Position numbers and translations under genes: made by a program. DNA of 64,000 nt, from assembly GCA_009664345.1 (NCBI GenBank), contig CP043547.1:6042709-6106708 (forward strand), in the 5' to 3' direction. Under the pieces are notes generated by a model. The model searched no databases, was not told the origin of the DNA, and was given only the letters and a program-made list of their open reading frames with translations. Positions 45,113 through 52,743 of this stretch are shown here, one piece after another (the first letter of the stretch is position 1; each line of letters begins with the position of its first letter). This DNA comes from Planctomycetales bacterium 10988. Its GTDB lineage: Bacteria; Planctomycetota; Planctomycetia; Pirellulales; Pb10988.

Positions 45113-46000
45113 ATGCCGAAACTTGCCGCCTTCCCAAAAGCGTATATGGATGCCCTTTGTATCGATGGTTCCATGAAACTTGAAGAATGGATTGAACTTG
45201 CCACCTCGCTCGAAGTCGATGGATTGGAGTTTTACAGTGGGTTGATTGATCTTCGCGATCCTGCAAATTGGCCCAAGTATCGCATGCAAGCGGAGCAACG
45301 TGGGATGTCCATTCCCATGGTTTGTTGCTCGCCGGACTTTACCCATCCCGATTCGGATTTTCGATCTGCTCAGATAGAGAAAGAACTAGGCTGGATTCGA
45401 ATGACCGCCGAGTTGGGAGGGAATTACTGCCGCGTTCTCTCTGGACAGCGACGGCCTGAACTCAGTAGGACGGATGGAATCCGTTTCGCGGCTGAATCTA
45501 TTGAAGCATGTTTGCCAGAGGCCGAGTCCCTTGGAATTACGCTCATTTTAGAGAATCATTACAAAGACAACTATTGGGACTATCCAGAGTTCGCACAGTA
45601 TATGGATGTGTTTTGCGAGTTGATTGCTCGTCTTCACTCCCCTTATTTTGGGGTGAACTATGACCCTTCCAATACCCTCCTGGCTGGTGAAGACCCGTTG
45701 GAATTATTGGAACGCGTCAAGGAACGTGTGGTCACCATGCATGCTTCCGATCGCTACCTCACCGAAGGAACTTTAGCAGACCTTCGGCAGGAGGAATCCG
45801 GCGTGGAAGGGTATGCGGCTCGCATGTGTCATGGGGAGATCGGCAAAGGCCTGAACGATTTCGATGCGATCTTCAGCACTTTGAAAGAAGTGGGCTTTGA
45901 TAGTTGGATCAGTATCGAAGATGGGGTCGAAGGCTTCGATCAGTTACAACGTAGCGTTTCTTTTTTGAAAAAGAAAATTGCTCAGCATTGGCCAAATTAG
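45113..46000 (+). CDS. Sugar phosphate isomerase/epimerase (AP endonuclease 2-like)
   Basis: 295 residues, xylose-isomerase-like TIM barrel. It has the metal-binding pattern of the family: Glu in LILENHYKDNYW, Asp in FGVNYDPSN, His in TMHASDRYL and the final Glu in SWISIEDGVEG. The family isomerises or epimerises sugars and inositols with a divalent metal. It follows the dehydrogenase gene by 91 bp in the same direction, so both may act on the same substrate. A strong bidirectional terminator follows. Confidence 0.88.
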   Translation: MPKLAAFPKAYMDALCIDGSMKLEEWIELATSLEVDGLEFYSGLIDLRDPANWPKYRMQAEQRGMSIPMVCCSPDFTHPDSDFRSAQIEKELGWIRMTAELGGNYCRVLSGQRRPELSRTDGIRFAAESIEACLPEAESLGITLILENHYKDNYWDYPEFAQYMDVFCELIARLHSPYFGVNYDPSNTLLAGEDPLELLERVKERVVTMHASDRYLTEGTLADLRQEESGVEGYAARMCHGEIGKGLNDFDAIFSTLKEVGFDSWISIEDGVEGFDQLQRSVSFLKKKIAQHWPN

Positions 46001-46054
46001 ATAAGATAAAAAGTGCTTTTTCTGTATAATTAAAAAAGCACTTTTTATCTTATC
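46000..46054. terminator. Bidirectional terminator between isomerase and sulfatase genes
   Basis: A 22-bp perfect inverted repeat (GATAAGATAAAAAGTGCTTT.. with its complement) around an 11-base loop lies between the two convergent stop codons, with T-rich arms on both strands. Confidence 0.9.
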
Positions 46055-46077
46055 TTCCCAAAACTACTTTTTGATTA

Positions 46078-47496
46078 TTACTTGGATTCCTCCGTGGCAT
46101 GCACTGGGATTTGAGCATCCACCGCCTGCAACCATTCCTCCAAACGAGACCTTAGCCGATTCTTCACTTCTTGATGCGATTCCGAAAGATCGTTGGCTTC
46201 GGCCAAATCATTGGAAAGATCATAGAGTTCGTCACGGTCATCCATGTAGTAATGAATGAGCTTCATGTCTCCTTCACGAATGGCACTGACTGGCGTGGTT
46301 GTTGTATAAAAATGGGGGAAATGGAAGAAAAGTTCGTCTCGATCAAGCTCTTGCTGAGGATTCTTTAACAGAGGAAGAATGCTGAGACCATCGTTTTCCT
46401 GGCCTGTTGTCCCTGCAAGTTCCAAGCAAGTGGAATAAAGATCATTCGAAATCACAGGCGTCTCACAGACTTCTGCTTTCGCCAAGTCAGGCGTGCGAAT
46501 GATCAGCGGAACACGGATACCCCCTTCATAAAGCGACCCCTTCCCGGATCGGAGCGGATGATTGCTCGTAACGGTTTGTTTATCGTAGTTGTTGACGTAA
46601 CCTCCGTTGTCCGAAATGAAGATCACAACCGTCGAGTCCTCGAGCTTTCTTTTCTTCAGCACCGATAGGAGCCGGCCGAAATTTTCATCTAGCGAATGAA
46701 CCATCGCGGCGTACTGGGCATTTTGATGATGAAGCTCCGGCCGAATCTTCTGCTCATACCGTTTGACGACTTCGGGCTTTCCTTCAATCGGCGTATGCAC
46801 TGTATGGTAAGCAAGGTGAATAAAGAAAGGTTGGTCTTTCACCTGCTTGATGGTTTTGATTGCCTCATCGGTAAGCCGATCGGTGAGGTATTCGCCTTCT
46901 TGCCCCCACTCCAGCCGAGGCACATAACGATACTCTTCGGACTGTTTATAGTTCCCCCGATAAGGATAGAAGAAACTTGGCGGTGCCCCCCAGATACTCG
47001 CTCCGATATTTAAATCAAAGCCGTGCGTCTCCGGGTAGAAATCCGCTCCCCCAAGATGCCATTTGCCCAGGTGAGCGGTGTAATATCCCGCTTCGCGAAG
47101 GGCTTCGGCAATGGTAATCTCTGCATGCGGAAGATTCGGCTCCGCGGCTGCGGTTCGCATCCCTCGACGAATCACCCCTCCGTTGAGTGCCATCTCTCGC
47201 CAAATCGTCATATGCAATCGGGCGGGAAACTTCCCTGTCATGATGGATGCTCGGGAAGGTGTACAGATTGGGGCAGCCGCATAGGCATCCGTAAAACGAA
47301 CGGATTCCGTGGCGAAACGATCAATATTCGGAGTCTGATGCAAATCCGCACCATAACACCCCAAGTCAGCCCATCCGAGATCATCGACGACAACCAGCAA
47401 GATATTCGGAGGCTCATTCGCCTTCGCAGAGGAATTGCCAAGAGAACTGAAGGCCAATGGAAGAAGACAAAATAAAAGAAGGAGACGATTACGCAT
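46078..47496 (-). CDS. Exported type I sulfatase
   Basis: 472 residues. A signal peptide of about 26 residues is followed by PPNILLVVVDDLGWADLGCYG with the metal Asp pair. The formylglycine site is CTPSR (ICTPSRASIMTGKFP), with GKWHLGG and the second metal site FISDNGG downstream. These hydrolyse sulfate esters, often from sulfated polysaccharides, which planctomycetes degrade widely. A Cys-type sulfatase needs the formylglycine-generating enzyme, which is not in this window. The C-terminal part has the typical sulfatase DELYDLSNDLAEANDL. It lies before the IS630-type element. Confidence 0.93.
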   Translation of the reverse strand: MRNRLLLLFCLLPLAFSSLGNSSAKANEPPNILLVVVDDLGWADLGCYGADLHQTPNIDRFATESVRFTDAYAAAPICTPSRASIMTGKFPARLHMTIWREMALNGGVIRRGMRTAAAEPNLPHAEITIAEALREAGYYTAHLGKWHLGGADFYPETHGFDLNIGASIWGAPPSFFYPYRGNYKQSEEYRYVPRLEWGQEGEYLTDRLTDEAIKTIKQVKDQPFFIHLAYHTVHTPIEGKPEVVKRYEQKIRPELHHQNAQYAAMVHSLDENFGRLLSVLKKRKLEDSTVVIFISDNGGYVNNYDKQTVTSNHPLRSGKGSLYEGGIRVPLIIRTPDLAKAEVCETPVISNDLYSTCLELAGTTGQENDGLSILPLLKNPQQELDRDELFFHFPHFYTTTTPVSAIREGDMKLIHYYMDDRDELYDLSNDLAEANDLSESHQEVKNRLRSRLEEWLQAVDAQIPVHATEESK

Positions 47497-47554
47497 TCAA
47501 TGCTTTCTCAAGTTAGTAGTTTGAAAATGTGCGAACAGGCACGCTAGTGCTGTG

Positions 47555-48250
47555 TCAGGATTTACTTTTTGGGTAGAGCGACTTCAGTTTGATTCGGGCG
47601 TCTGTGACTTGGAATTGCCAGTCCACCGTGCGTTGTTTTTTATTGGAGGGGTCGGACCAGGCCTTGGTTTCCGTTCGCAGGCGCTGGACGGATTCGAAGC
47701 GACGACCGCTCACGCACTGCCGGGTCATCGTGCTCAGTTCGTTTTCGGCAATGTTGAGCCAGCTTCCGTGCTTTGGCGTCCGGCGAAATTCAATCCGTCT
47801 GACCAAGCGACGAGCTTCCTCGGCCGGAAACGTTTCGTAAAAGGCTCCTTGGGTGTGCGTGTTCAGATGATCGCAGACCAGGATCACCTTTCGGGCGGAG
47901 CGATACCGTGTTGTCAGAAGTCGTTTTATTTCCATGGCCCAGTCCACTTTGGTACGTCGATCGCGAACGCGGACTTCGCGCCAGCCTGAGAGCGGTTCGG
48001 TGAACATGAAGACGCTGGCCGTTCCGCAACGTTCGTATTCGTAGTCGACACGACGAGCATGTCTCCGGGTGGCCGGGATCGGCCGACGGATTTCCTGGTG
48101 AAGCTGAACGGGTTGTTCATCCATGCACAGCACCGGATAATCGCTGTGGTAAGGTTCTTCGTAGGTATCCAGCACTTCTTCCATCGACGCAATGAATTCG
48201 GCATCGGCACCCGGAGGGATCACCCAGTACTGGACCTTGCGTTGGGTCAT
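47555..48250 (-). CDS. IS630-type transposase, C-terminal DDE part
   Basis: 231 residues with the catalytic DDE_3 motifs of the IS630 family: CMDEQPVQLHQE (first Asp), VCDHLNTH (second Asp) and GSWLNIAENEL (Glu). The start ATG overlaps the stop of the upstream frame as ATGA. A run of seven A just before the overlap (TTAAAAAAACGGG on the minus strand) would also allow a -1 shift to fuse both frames. Either coupling or fusion would yield the active enzyme. Confidence 0.85.
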   Translation of the reverse strand: MTQRKVQYWVIPPGADAEFIASMEEVLDTYEEPYHSDYPVLCMDEQPVQLHQEIRRPIPATRRHARRVDYEYERCGTASVFMFTEPLSGWREVRVRDRRTKVDWAMEIKRLLTTRYRSARKVILVCDHLNTHTQGAFYETFPAEEARRLVRRIEFRRTPKHGSWLNIAENELSTMTRQCVSGRRFESVQRLRTETKAWSDPSNKKQRTVDWQFQVTDARIKLKSLYPKSKS

Positions 48251-48690
48251 CCCGTTTTTTTAAGGGTCTGGCGGACGGTTTCGTGACTGATCGAATCGAC
48301 CAGGCCGAGCTCTACCACCTGTTCTGCCAGCAGGCGAAGCGACCAGCTCGCATAGCCTTCCGGCGGCTTTCCCAATCGCAGAGCAATCACCTTTGCTTCT
48401 TGTTTTCCGTCAAGAACTTTCTTTCTCGGAGGCGACTCGCGAGGCTTCCCGGAAAGAGCAATCTCAAATCCCTCGGTGACCAAACGCTTCCGCAGGTTCT
48501 CAACCGTCTGCACACGACAGCCGAACGCTTCGGCAATCCTGGCGTCCGTCCAGTTAGGACCGCGGACATCTGCTTTCAACAAAATCTGAGCACGCCTCAC
48601 TTGTTGCGAGGACCCCTTCAGTTTCCTACAGACATCTGTCAGACGTTCACGTTCACTCTTCGACAGTCGAACCACGTATTTCTTTTGCAT
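48247..48690 (-). CDS. IS630-type transposase, N-terminal DNA-binding part
   Basis: 147 residues from ATG 48690, with a near-perfect GGAGGAG site eight bases upstream. It contains a helix-turn-helix region (ARIAEAFGCRVQTVENLRKRL) typical of the IS630 N-terminus and a second winged part (SWSLRLLAEQVVELGLVDS). It binds the element ends, and catalysis is by the next frame. The upstream extension to 48771 would start inside the terminal repeat and is not used. Confidence 0.85.
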   Translation of the reverse strand: MQKKYVVRLSKSERERLTDVCRKLKGSSQQVRRAQILLKADVRGPNWTDARIAEAFGCRVQTVENLRKRLVTEGFEIALSGKPRESPPRKKVLDGKQEAKVIALRLGKPPEGYASWSLRLLAEQVVELGLVDSISHETVRQTLKKTG

Positions 48691-48830
48691 AGAATCTCCT
48701 CCCTGAGTGCCACGCAGTTTCCTCTCTTTCCACCAGATGGAAAACCCCACTTTTGAATCCTGACGAAGCACTAGGGCACTCTAGTTCTTCATCAAGTCAG
48801 ATGGTCGTCATATTAGTTAGAAAAAGAGGA

Positions 48831-48863
48831 TTGCGACCTCGCAACAAATCGATTGCGGGGTCG
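48831..48863 (-). terminator. Possible terminator after hemA
   Basis: On the minus strand CGACCCCGCAA pairs with TTGCGAGGTCG (one G-T) around eight bases, and TTTTT follows about seven bases later. It begins six bases after the hemA stop. Confidence 0.45.
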
Positions 48864-48868
48864 ATTCG

Positions 48869-50143
48869 TCAGTCCGTCAGTTTGAAGAGCGTCTTGAGTG
48901 ATTGCAGCAAGGTATGCGGAACGCCGGATTTTGCCTCATCCCGGAGCGATTCGAGCGGCGGGTGCAGCAACTTATTGACCAAGCGATCGAAGGCATAGCG
49001 AATCTCGGCTTCCGATTTCTCGTCCAAGTCGGGCAACCGGTTGAGTAATCGCTTGAGTTCGTCCTCTTTCGGGCGTTGCCAACCTTCTCGCAAACGACGG
49101 ATCACCGGGCTAGTTGCGCGATGATTCAGTTCCGTCATAAACCGAGAGGTTTCTTCCTCGATGATTTTCAAACCTTGCGGAAGTTCTTTGTCACGACGTT
49201 GGCGGTTTTCTTGACAGACCTGGCTGAGACTATCCAAATCATACAGATAAACCCCTTGTAGATCTGCGATGTCTGGATCGAAGTCCCGAGGAATTGCCAG
49301 ATCAAGGACCATCAAGGAACGTTGTTTGCGGCGTTCCAAGATATTGCCAAAACGCGGAAAGCTCATAATCGGCTCGGTCGCACCCGTGGTCGAGACGACA
49401 ATATCCGCAGTCGTCAACGCCTCCTCAAGCTTTTCCCAAGGGAGAGCTGTCCCCTTCCATTCCTCTGCCAGATTCTGGGCACGTTCCAAAGAACGATTGA
49501 TTACGGAGATTTTTTCCGCCCCTTCATCGCGGAGATAACGAAGCGTCTCTTGCCCCATCTCACCCGCCCCGATCACTAAGACCTCTTTATTGGTAAAGGT
49601 CTCAAAAATCTGCTTAGCAAAGTCCGCTACGGCCACACTGGGAATACTGACGCGATTTTGATGAATCGAGGTTTCCGTGGCCACCCGTTTCGCGACACGA
49701 AGGGCCGCCTGAAAGATCGAATGCGTCAGCGGTCCGGCGGAATCTCCTTGCGATGCAAGTTCATATGCTTGCTTGACTTGCGAAAGGATTTGAGCATCGC
49801 CGACAACCATGCTGTCTAAACTTGCAGCCACGGTAAAAAGATGACGAACCGCATCTTCCCCGGTTCTTTCAAAGAGTTCATCGAAGACTTCATAAGCATC
49901 CAGCCCGTGAAAATCCGCCAGAAATTCCACCAAATCCTGATGCGACGGGCACTTCGCCGGGTCTTCGAAAGCCGTATAAAGTTCCACTCGATTGCAAGTG
50001 GAAAGGAGAACCGCTTCTCCACCGGGGAACCTTCCATGTAGCTGCGTAAGGGCATCCTCTGCCTGCGAAGGGCTAAACGCTAACCGCTCTCGGACATTGA
50101 CCGAGGCATGATGATGATCGCATCCGATGACTGCAAGTTTCAT
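48869..50143 (-). CDS. hemA: Glutamyl-tRNA reductase
   Basis: 424 residues. The N-terminal catalytic domain has the active-site Cys in LLSTCNRVELY, and the FERTGEDAVRHLFTVAASLDSMVVGDAQILSQVK stretch is the family signature region. An NADPH-binding domain (VLVIGAGEMG) and a C-terminal dimerisation domain follow. It makes glutamate-1-semialdehyde from glutamyl-tRNA, the first step of C5 tetrapyrrole synthesis, which supplies heme for the abundant cytochromes of this window. It is the last gene of a unit with a HemX-like gene and a sigma-54 activator. Confidence 0.95.
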   Translation of the reverse strand: MKLAVIGCDHHHASVNVRERLAFSPSQAEDALTQLHGRFPGGEAVLLSTCNRVELYTAFEDPAKCPSHQDLVEFLADFHGLDAYEVFDELFERTGEDAVRHLFTVAASLDSMVVGDAQILSQVKQAYELASQGDSAGPLTHSIFQAALRVAKRVATETSIHQNRVSIPSVAVADFAKQIFETFTNKEVLVIGAGEMGQETLRYLRDEGAEKISVINRSLERAQNLAEEWKGTALPWEKLEEALTTADIVVSTTGATEPIMSFPRFGNILERRKQRSLMVLDLAIPRDFDPDIADLQGVYLYDLDSLSQVCQENRQRRDKELPQGLKIIEEETSRFMTELNHRATSPVIRRLREGWQRPKEDELKRLLNRLPDLDEKSEAEIRYAFDRLVNKLLHPPLESLRDEAKSGVPHTLLQSLKTLFKLTD

Positions 50144-50232
50144 AGGTGTTTGGCTACCAGAAGAGTTCGGTGGCTAACGGGTTCTCAATCTAGATAGGTG
50201 GAAACGAACGGCTAAAAGATATTTTTGCTATA

Positions 50233-51201
50233 CTAAATATGCTTATTATCTACGAAATCACTCCGCATCTTGACTATTCTATCATAATTTTGCGTCTCAG
50301 GGAGTAGTTTTTGTAAATTCTCGGGGAGAGTCGCATGAGTAGAGGAGTTGCGATGATCGGTCGGATACCACAGAGTGAAGCTGAGTTGTAACACCAGGAA
50401 CAAGAAGGTTGCCATGGTAAGATAGGCAATTTTCTTTCCTTGTCGCGTCGGTTGGTAGACTTGTCCGAAAATCGCAACTATTAATATCCAACCAAAGAGC
50501 AGGCAAGAGACCCAAACCAAGGGGTCCGTCCAGGCGATTTGCGGATTGGACTCTTCATTCACCATGGCCGAAACGACATTCAAAGCCAATCCGGTCAGTA
50601 ACCCAAGTCCTACAAAAAGGACCGACCAACGAATCGCCTGCGATGCCATGCGTTCCAAAGATTCCAAGCTGGGAAGCTTCATCCCTTGGCTGGGAAGACG
50701 GCTTTGCTTCAGTCTTCTCGCTTGCAGAAGATACATCGCCCCGGACACGAAACCAAGCATCACCGCAACGGAACCGAGCATGTGGCACATTCCATGCAAC
50801 CACCCCCATATCAAGAGCGTTTGCTTTTCCGTAAACGGAATCGAATCCGCAAAAAAAGTTGCAACCCCAATCAAAGCAAGCACTAAAGGCAACATAAAGA
50901 TGCCAATTGAAGTGCGGGGGTAGCAGATCGTGAGATAAAGATAACACGTTGCCAATACCCAGGCCGCCATCAAATACCAGTCATAGGAACTCGAAAGCGG
51001 TACGGCATGTTGGGTGATTTCTGAAAGACTTCGATGCCACAGAAAGAGGGTATGGGCAATGAGTCCCGCAGCAGCAAAGCCGAGCATCAAAAAGCCACGC
51101 ACCCCGCTACGAAAGAGCGGTCGTGTCCATTCCAACAAAAAAGAGACCGTATAGCTGGCAGCGAAGCAAAAGACACTGATTCCCGCGACAAAGCTGCCCA
51201 T
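50233..51201 (-). CDS. HemX/CcsA-like cytochrome c assembly family membrane protein
   Basis: 322 residues with about eight helices. It belongs to the CcmC/CcsA/HemX superfamily: conserved His in WGWLHGMCHMLGS, a TDP segment (WTDPLVW) in the place of the WGxxW heme-handling loop, and helices with His that may bind heme. Its neighbour hemA favours a HemX-like role in controlling tetrapyrrole synthesis over c-type cytochrome assembly. The gap to hemA is 89 bp. The soluble C-terminal tail (about 45 residues) has no known motif. Confidence 0.78.
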   Translation of the reverse strand: MGSFVAGISVFCFAASYTVSFLLEWTRPLFRSGVRGFLMLGFAAAGLIAHTLFLWHRSLSEITQHAVPLSSSYDWYLMAAWVLATCYLYLTICYPRTSIGIFMLPLVLALIGVATFFADSIPFTEKQTLLIWGWLHGMCHMLGSVAVMLGFVSGAMYLLQARRLKQSRLPSQGMKLPSLESLERMASQAIRWSVLFVGLGLLTGLALNVVSAMVNEESNPQIAWTDPLVWVSCLLFGWILIVAIFGQVYQPTRQGKKIAYLTMATFLFLVLQLSFTLWYPTDHRNSSTHATLPENLQKLLPETQNYDRIVKMRSDFVDNKHI

Positions 51202-51234
51202 TCAAACACCACCTTTGGTTGAAGGTTCGAAAAC

Positions 51235-52314
51235 CTACTTGGAAGAATTTCCAGGCTCTTCCAGCCCGTACTCTTTGAGTTTTTTATGCAAAGTATTGCG
51301 ATTGATGCCCAATTTGGCGGCGGCTTTGACTTGGACCCCATCGCAGGAAGCCATCACTTGAGCGATCAACTCTCGCTCGACGCGGCTGACGATTTTCGTA
51401 TGAAGATTATCTTCATTCGTCCCGGCGTTCGCAAGACCGCATTGGATCAGTTCCGAAGCAATGCTGTCCACATCGCCGGTTCGCATACGAAAATGACTAG
51501 GGCTTTTCCGGCCGGCCACCACATCAGGAAGAAGTTCGACAGAGAGTTCATCTCCTTCCGCTAATACGACGGCACGCTCGATATAGTTTTGCAATTCCCG
51601 CACATTTCCCGGCCAAGCATAACTTTGCAAGGCTTCCATCGCTTGCGGATCGACATGCGTCACATAGCGGTCGAATTCTTCATTATAGACATTGAGGAAG
51701 TGATGGACTAGTTCCCCGATATCTTCGCGGCGGGCTCGCAGCGGAGGCAGGGTGATCGGAACGACATTGAGCCGATAATAAAGGTCTTCGCGGAAGCGTT
51801 CGGCTTCGACTTCCCCCAACAAATCGCGATTACTCGCGGCAATCAACCGGGTATCGACTCGGACCGTTTGGGTATCTCCGACCCTTTCGAACTCGCCTCC
51901 TTGCAGAACGCGGAGGAGTTTGACTTGCAGATGAAGGGTTGTCGAATTGATTTCGTCCAAGAAGATCGTACCGGTATGGGCGGCTTCGAAGCGCCCCGTT
52001 CGATTTGTCACGGCCCCGGTGAATGCCCCGCGAACATGGCCGAAGAGTTCGCTTTCGAGCAGATTTTCCGGCAAAGCCCCGCAGTTCACTTTGACAAAAG
52101 GTCCGCCATTGCGAGAACTCGATTGATGCACAGCATGAGCGACGAGTTCTTTCCCGGTTCCCGTTTCTCCCATCAAGAGAACGCGGACATTCGACTTGGC
52201 GACTTTGCGAATCAGCCGATAAACTTCCTGCATCGCGGGACTGGAACCGATGATGTGCGGAAAAGGAAGTCCCGAATTATTGGAAAATGATGTGCGTCGG
52301 TAACCCGAATCCAT
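51235..52314 (-). CDS. Sigma-54 activator with AAA+ and Fis domains, no receiver
   Basis: 359 residues: a ~20-residue leader, an AAA+ domain (GETGTGKE, GAFTGA, IFLDEI, and the NVRELQNYIERAV sensor part) and a C-terminal Fis helix-turn-helix (VKAAAKLGINRNTLHKKL). It has no N-terminal receiver, GAF or PAS domain, so it may be constitutive or controlled by a partner, as in PspF-like activators. It lies 33 bp before the HemX-like gene, as the first gene of the hemX-hemA unit. A long (about 430 bp) upstream gap may hold its control region. Confidence 0.9.
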   Translation of the reverse strand: MDSGYRRTSFSNNSGLPFPHIIGSSPAMQEVYRLIRKVAKSNVRVLLMGETGTGKELVAHAVHQSSSRNGGPFVKVNCGALPENLLESELFGHVRGAFTGAVTNRTGRFEAAHTGTIFLDEINSTTLHLQVKLLRVLQGGEFERVGDTQTVRVDTRLIAASNRDLLGEVEAERFREDLYYRLNVVPITLPPLRARREDIGELVHHFLNVYNEEFDRYVTHVDPQAMEALQSYAWPGNVRELQNYIERAVVLAEGDELSVELLPDVVAGRKSPSHFRMRTGDVDSIASELIQCGLANAGTNEDNLHTKIVSRVERELIAQVMASCDGVQVKAAAKLGINRNTLHKKLKEYGLEEPGNSSK

Positions 52315-52743
52315 CGCCTAGTGAGCCCCCGAACCGGAGAAATATGGGGGCAACCAGCCTTTCCGGCCAGTCTCCAAGGACCAACTTGGCGTGAAAATAG
52401 AGCGAATCTCCTTTTGCCTAGACGAGGCTTGGGAGCTTCGCCGCCTAGGGGATGCGGTAGGAATCCTCCAGCAAAAAAGGTGTGGCTGAGAAAACACAAA
52501 GGCCACGAGATCGATTCTCCTCAATTGAACGAGAGAGTTCCTACGAACTTCAACTCAAGATGCCATTTCGTTTGGGATCGGGCAATCTTTGCTGGTATCC
52601 CTGTAGTCATATCCTAGCTGGGGTCTTATCTTTTTACCCCTTTGAACGATTGACTCTCTATTGTAACTATTTTTAACAAGAGAACTAGCGGCTTTCCGCT
52701 TCTTTTCTAAAGATCAAAAGGGAAAATCCCCTACCATTTCCTA
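52315..52743. other. Intergenic region with GC-rich inverted repeats
   Basis: Stems that can be drawn include GCCCCC/GGGGGC (about 52323-52354), CCAAG/CTTGG (about 52375-52391) and CCTAG/CTAGG (about 52418-52450). I match no known RNA family. Open frames across it have no family features. It would be the leader of the minus-strand sigma-54 activator gene. Confidence 0.4.

Larger units (their letters stand above)
47547..48771 (-). mobile_element. IS630-type insertion sequence
   Basis: 1225 bp. The terminal inverted repeats are GTGCTGTGTCAGGATT at the left and the complement of GTGCTTCGTCAGGATT at the right (two mismatches). TA stands on both outer sides (47545-47546 and 48772-48773), as expected for the family's TA target duplication. 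It contains two overlapping transposase frames. The host gap between the sulfatase and hemA is otherwise short. Confidence 0.88.

Noticed and set aside
52321-52617. 98-codon plus-strand and 95-codon minus-strand frames in the 52.3-52.7 kb gap
   Set aside because: Pro/Arg/Gly-rich and overlapping on both strands; better explained as non-coding, GC-rich leader sequence.
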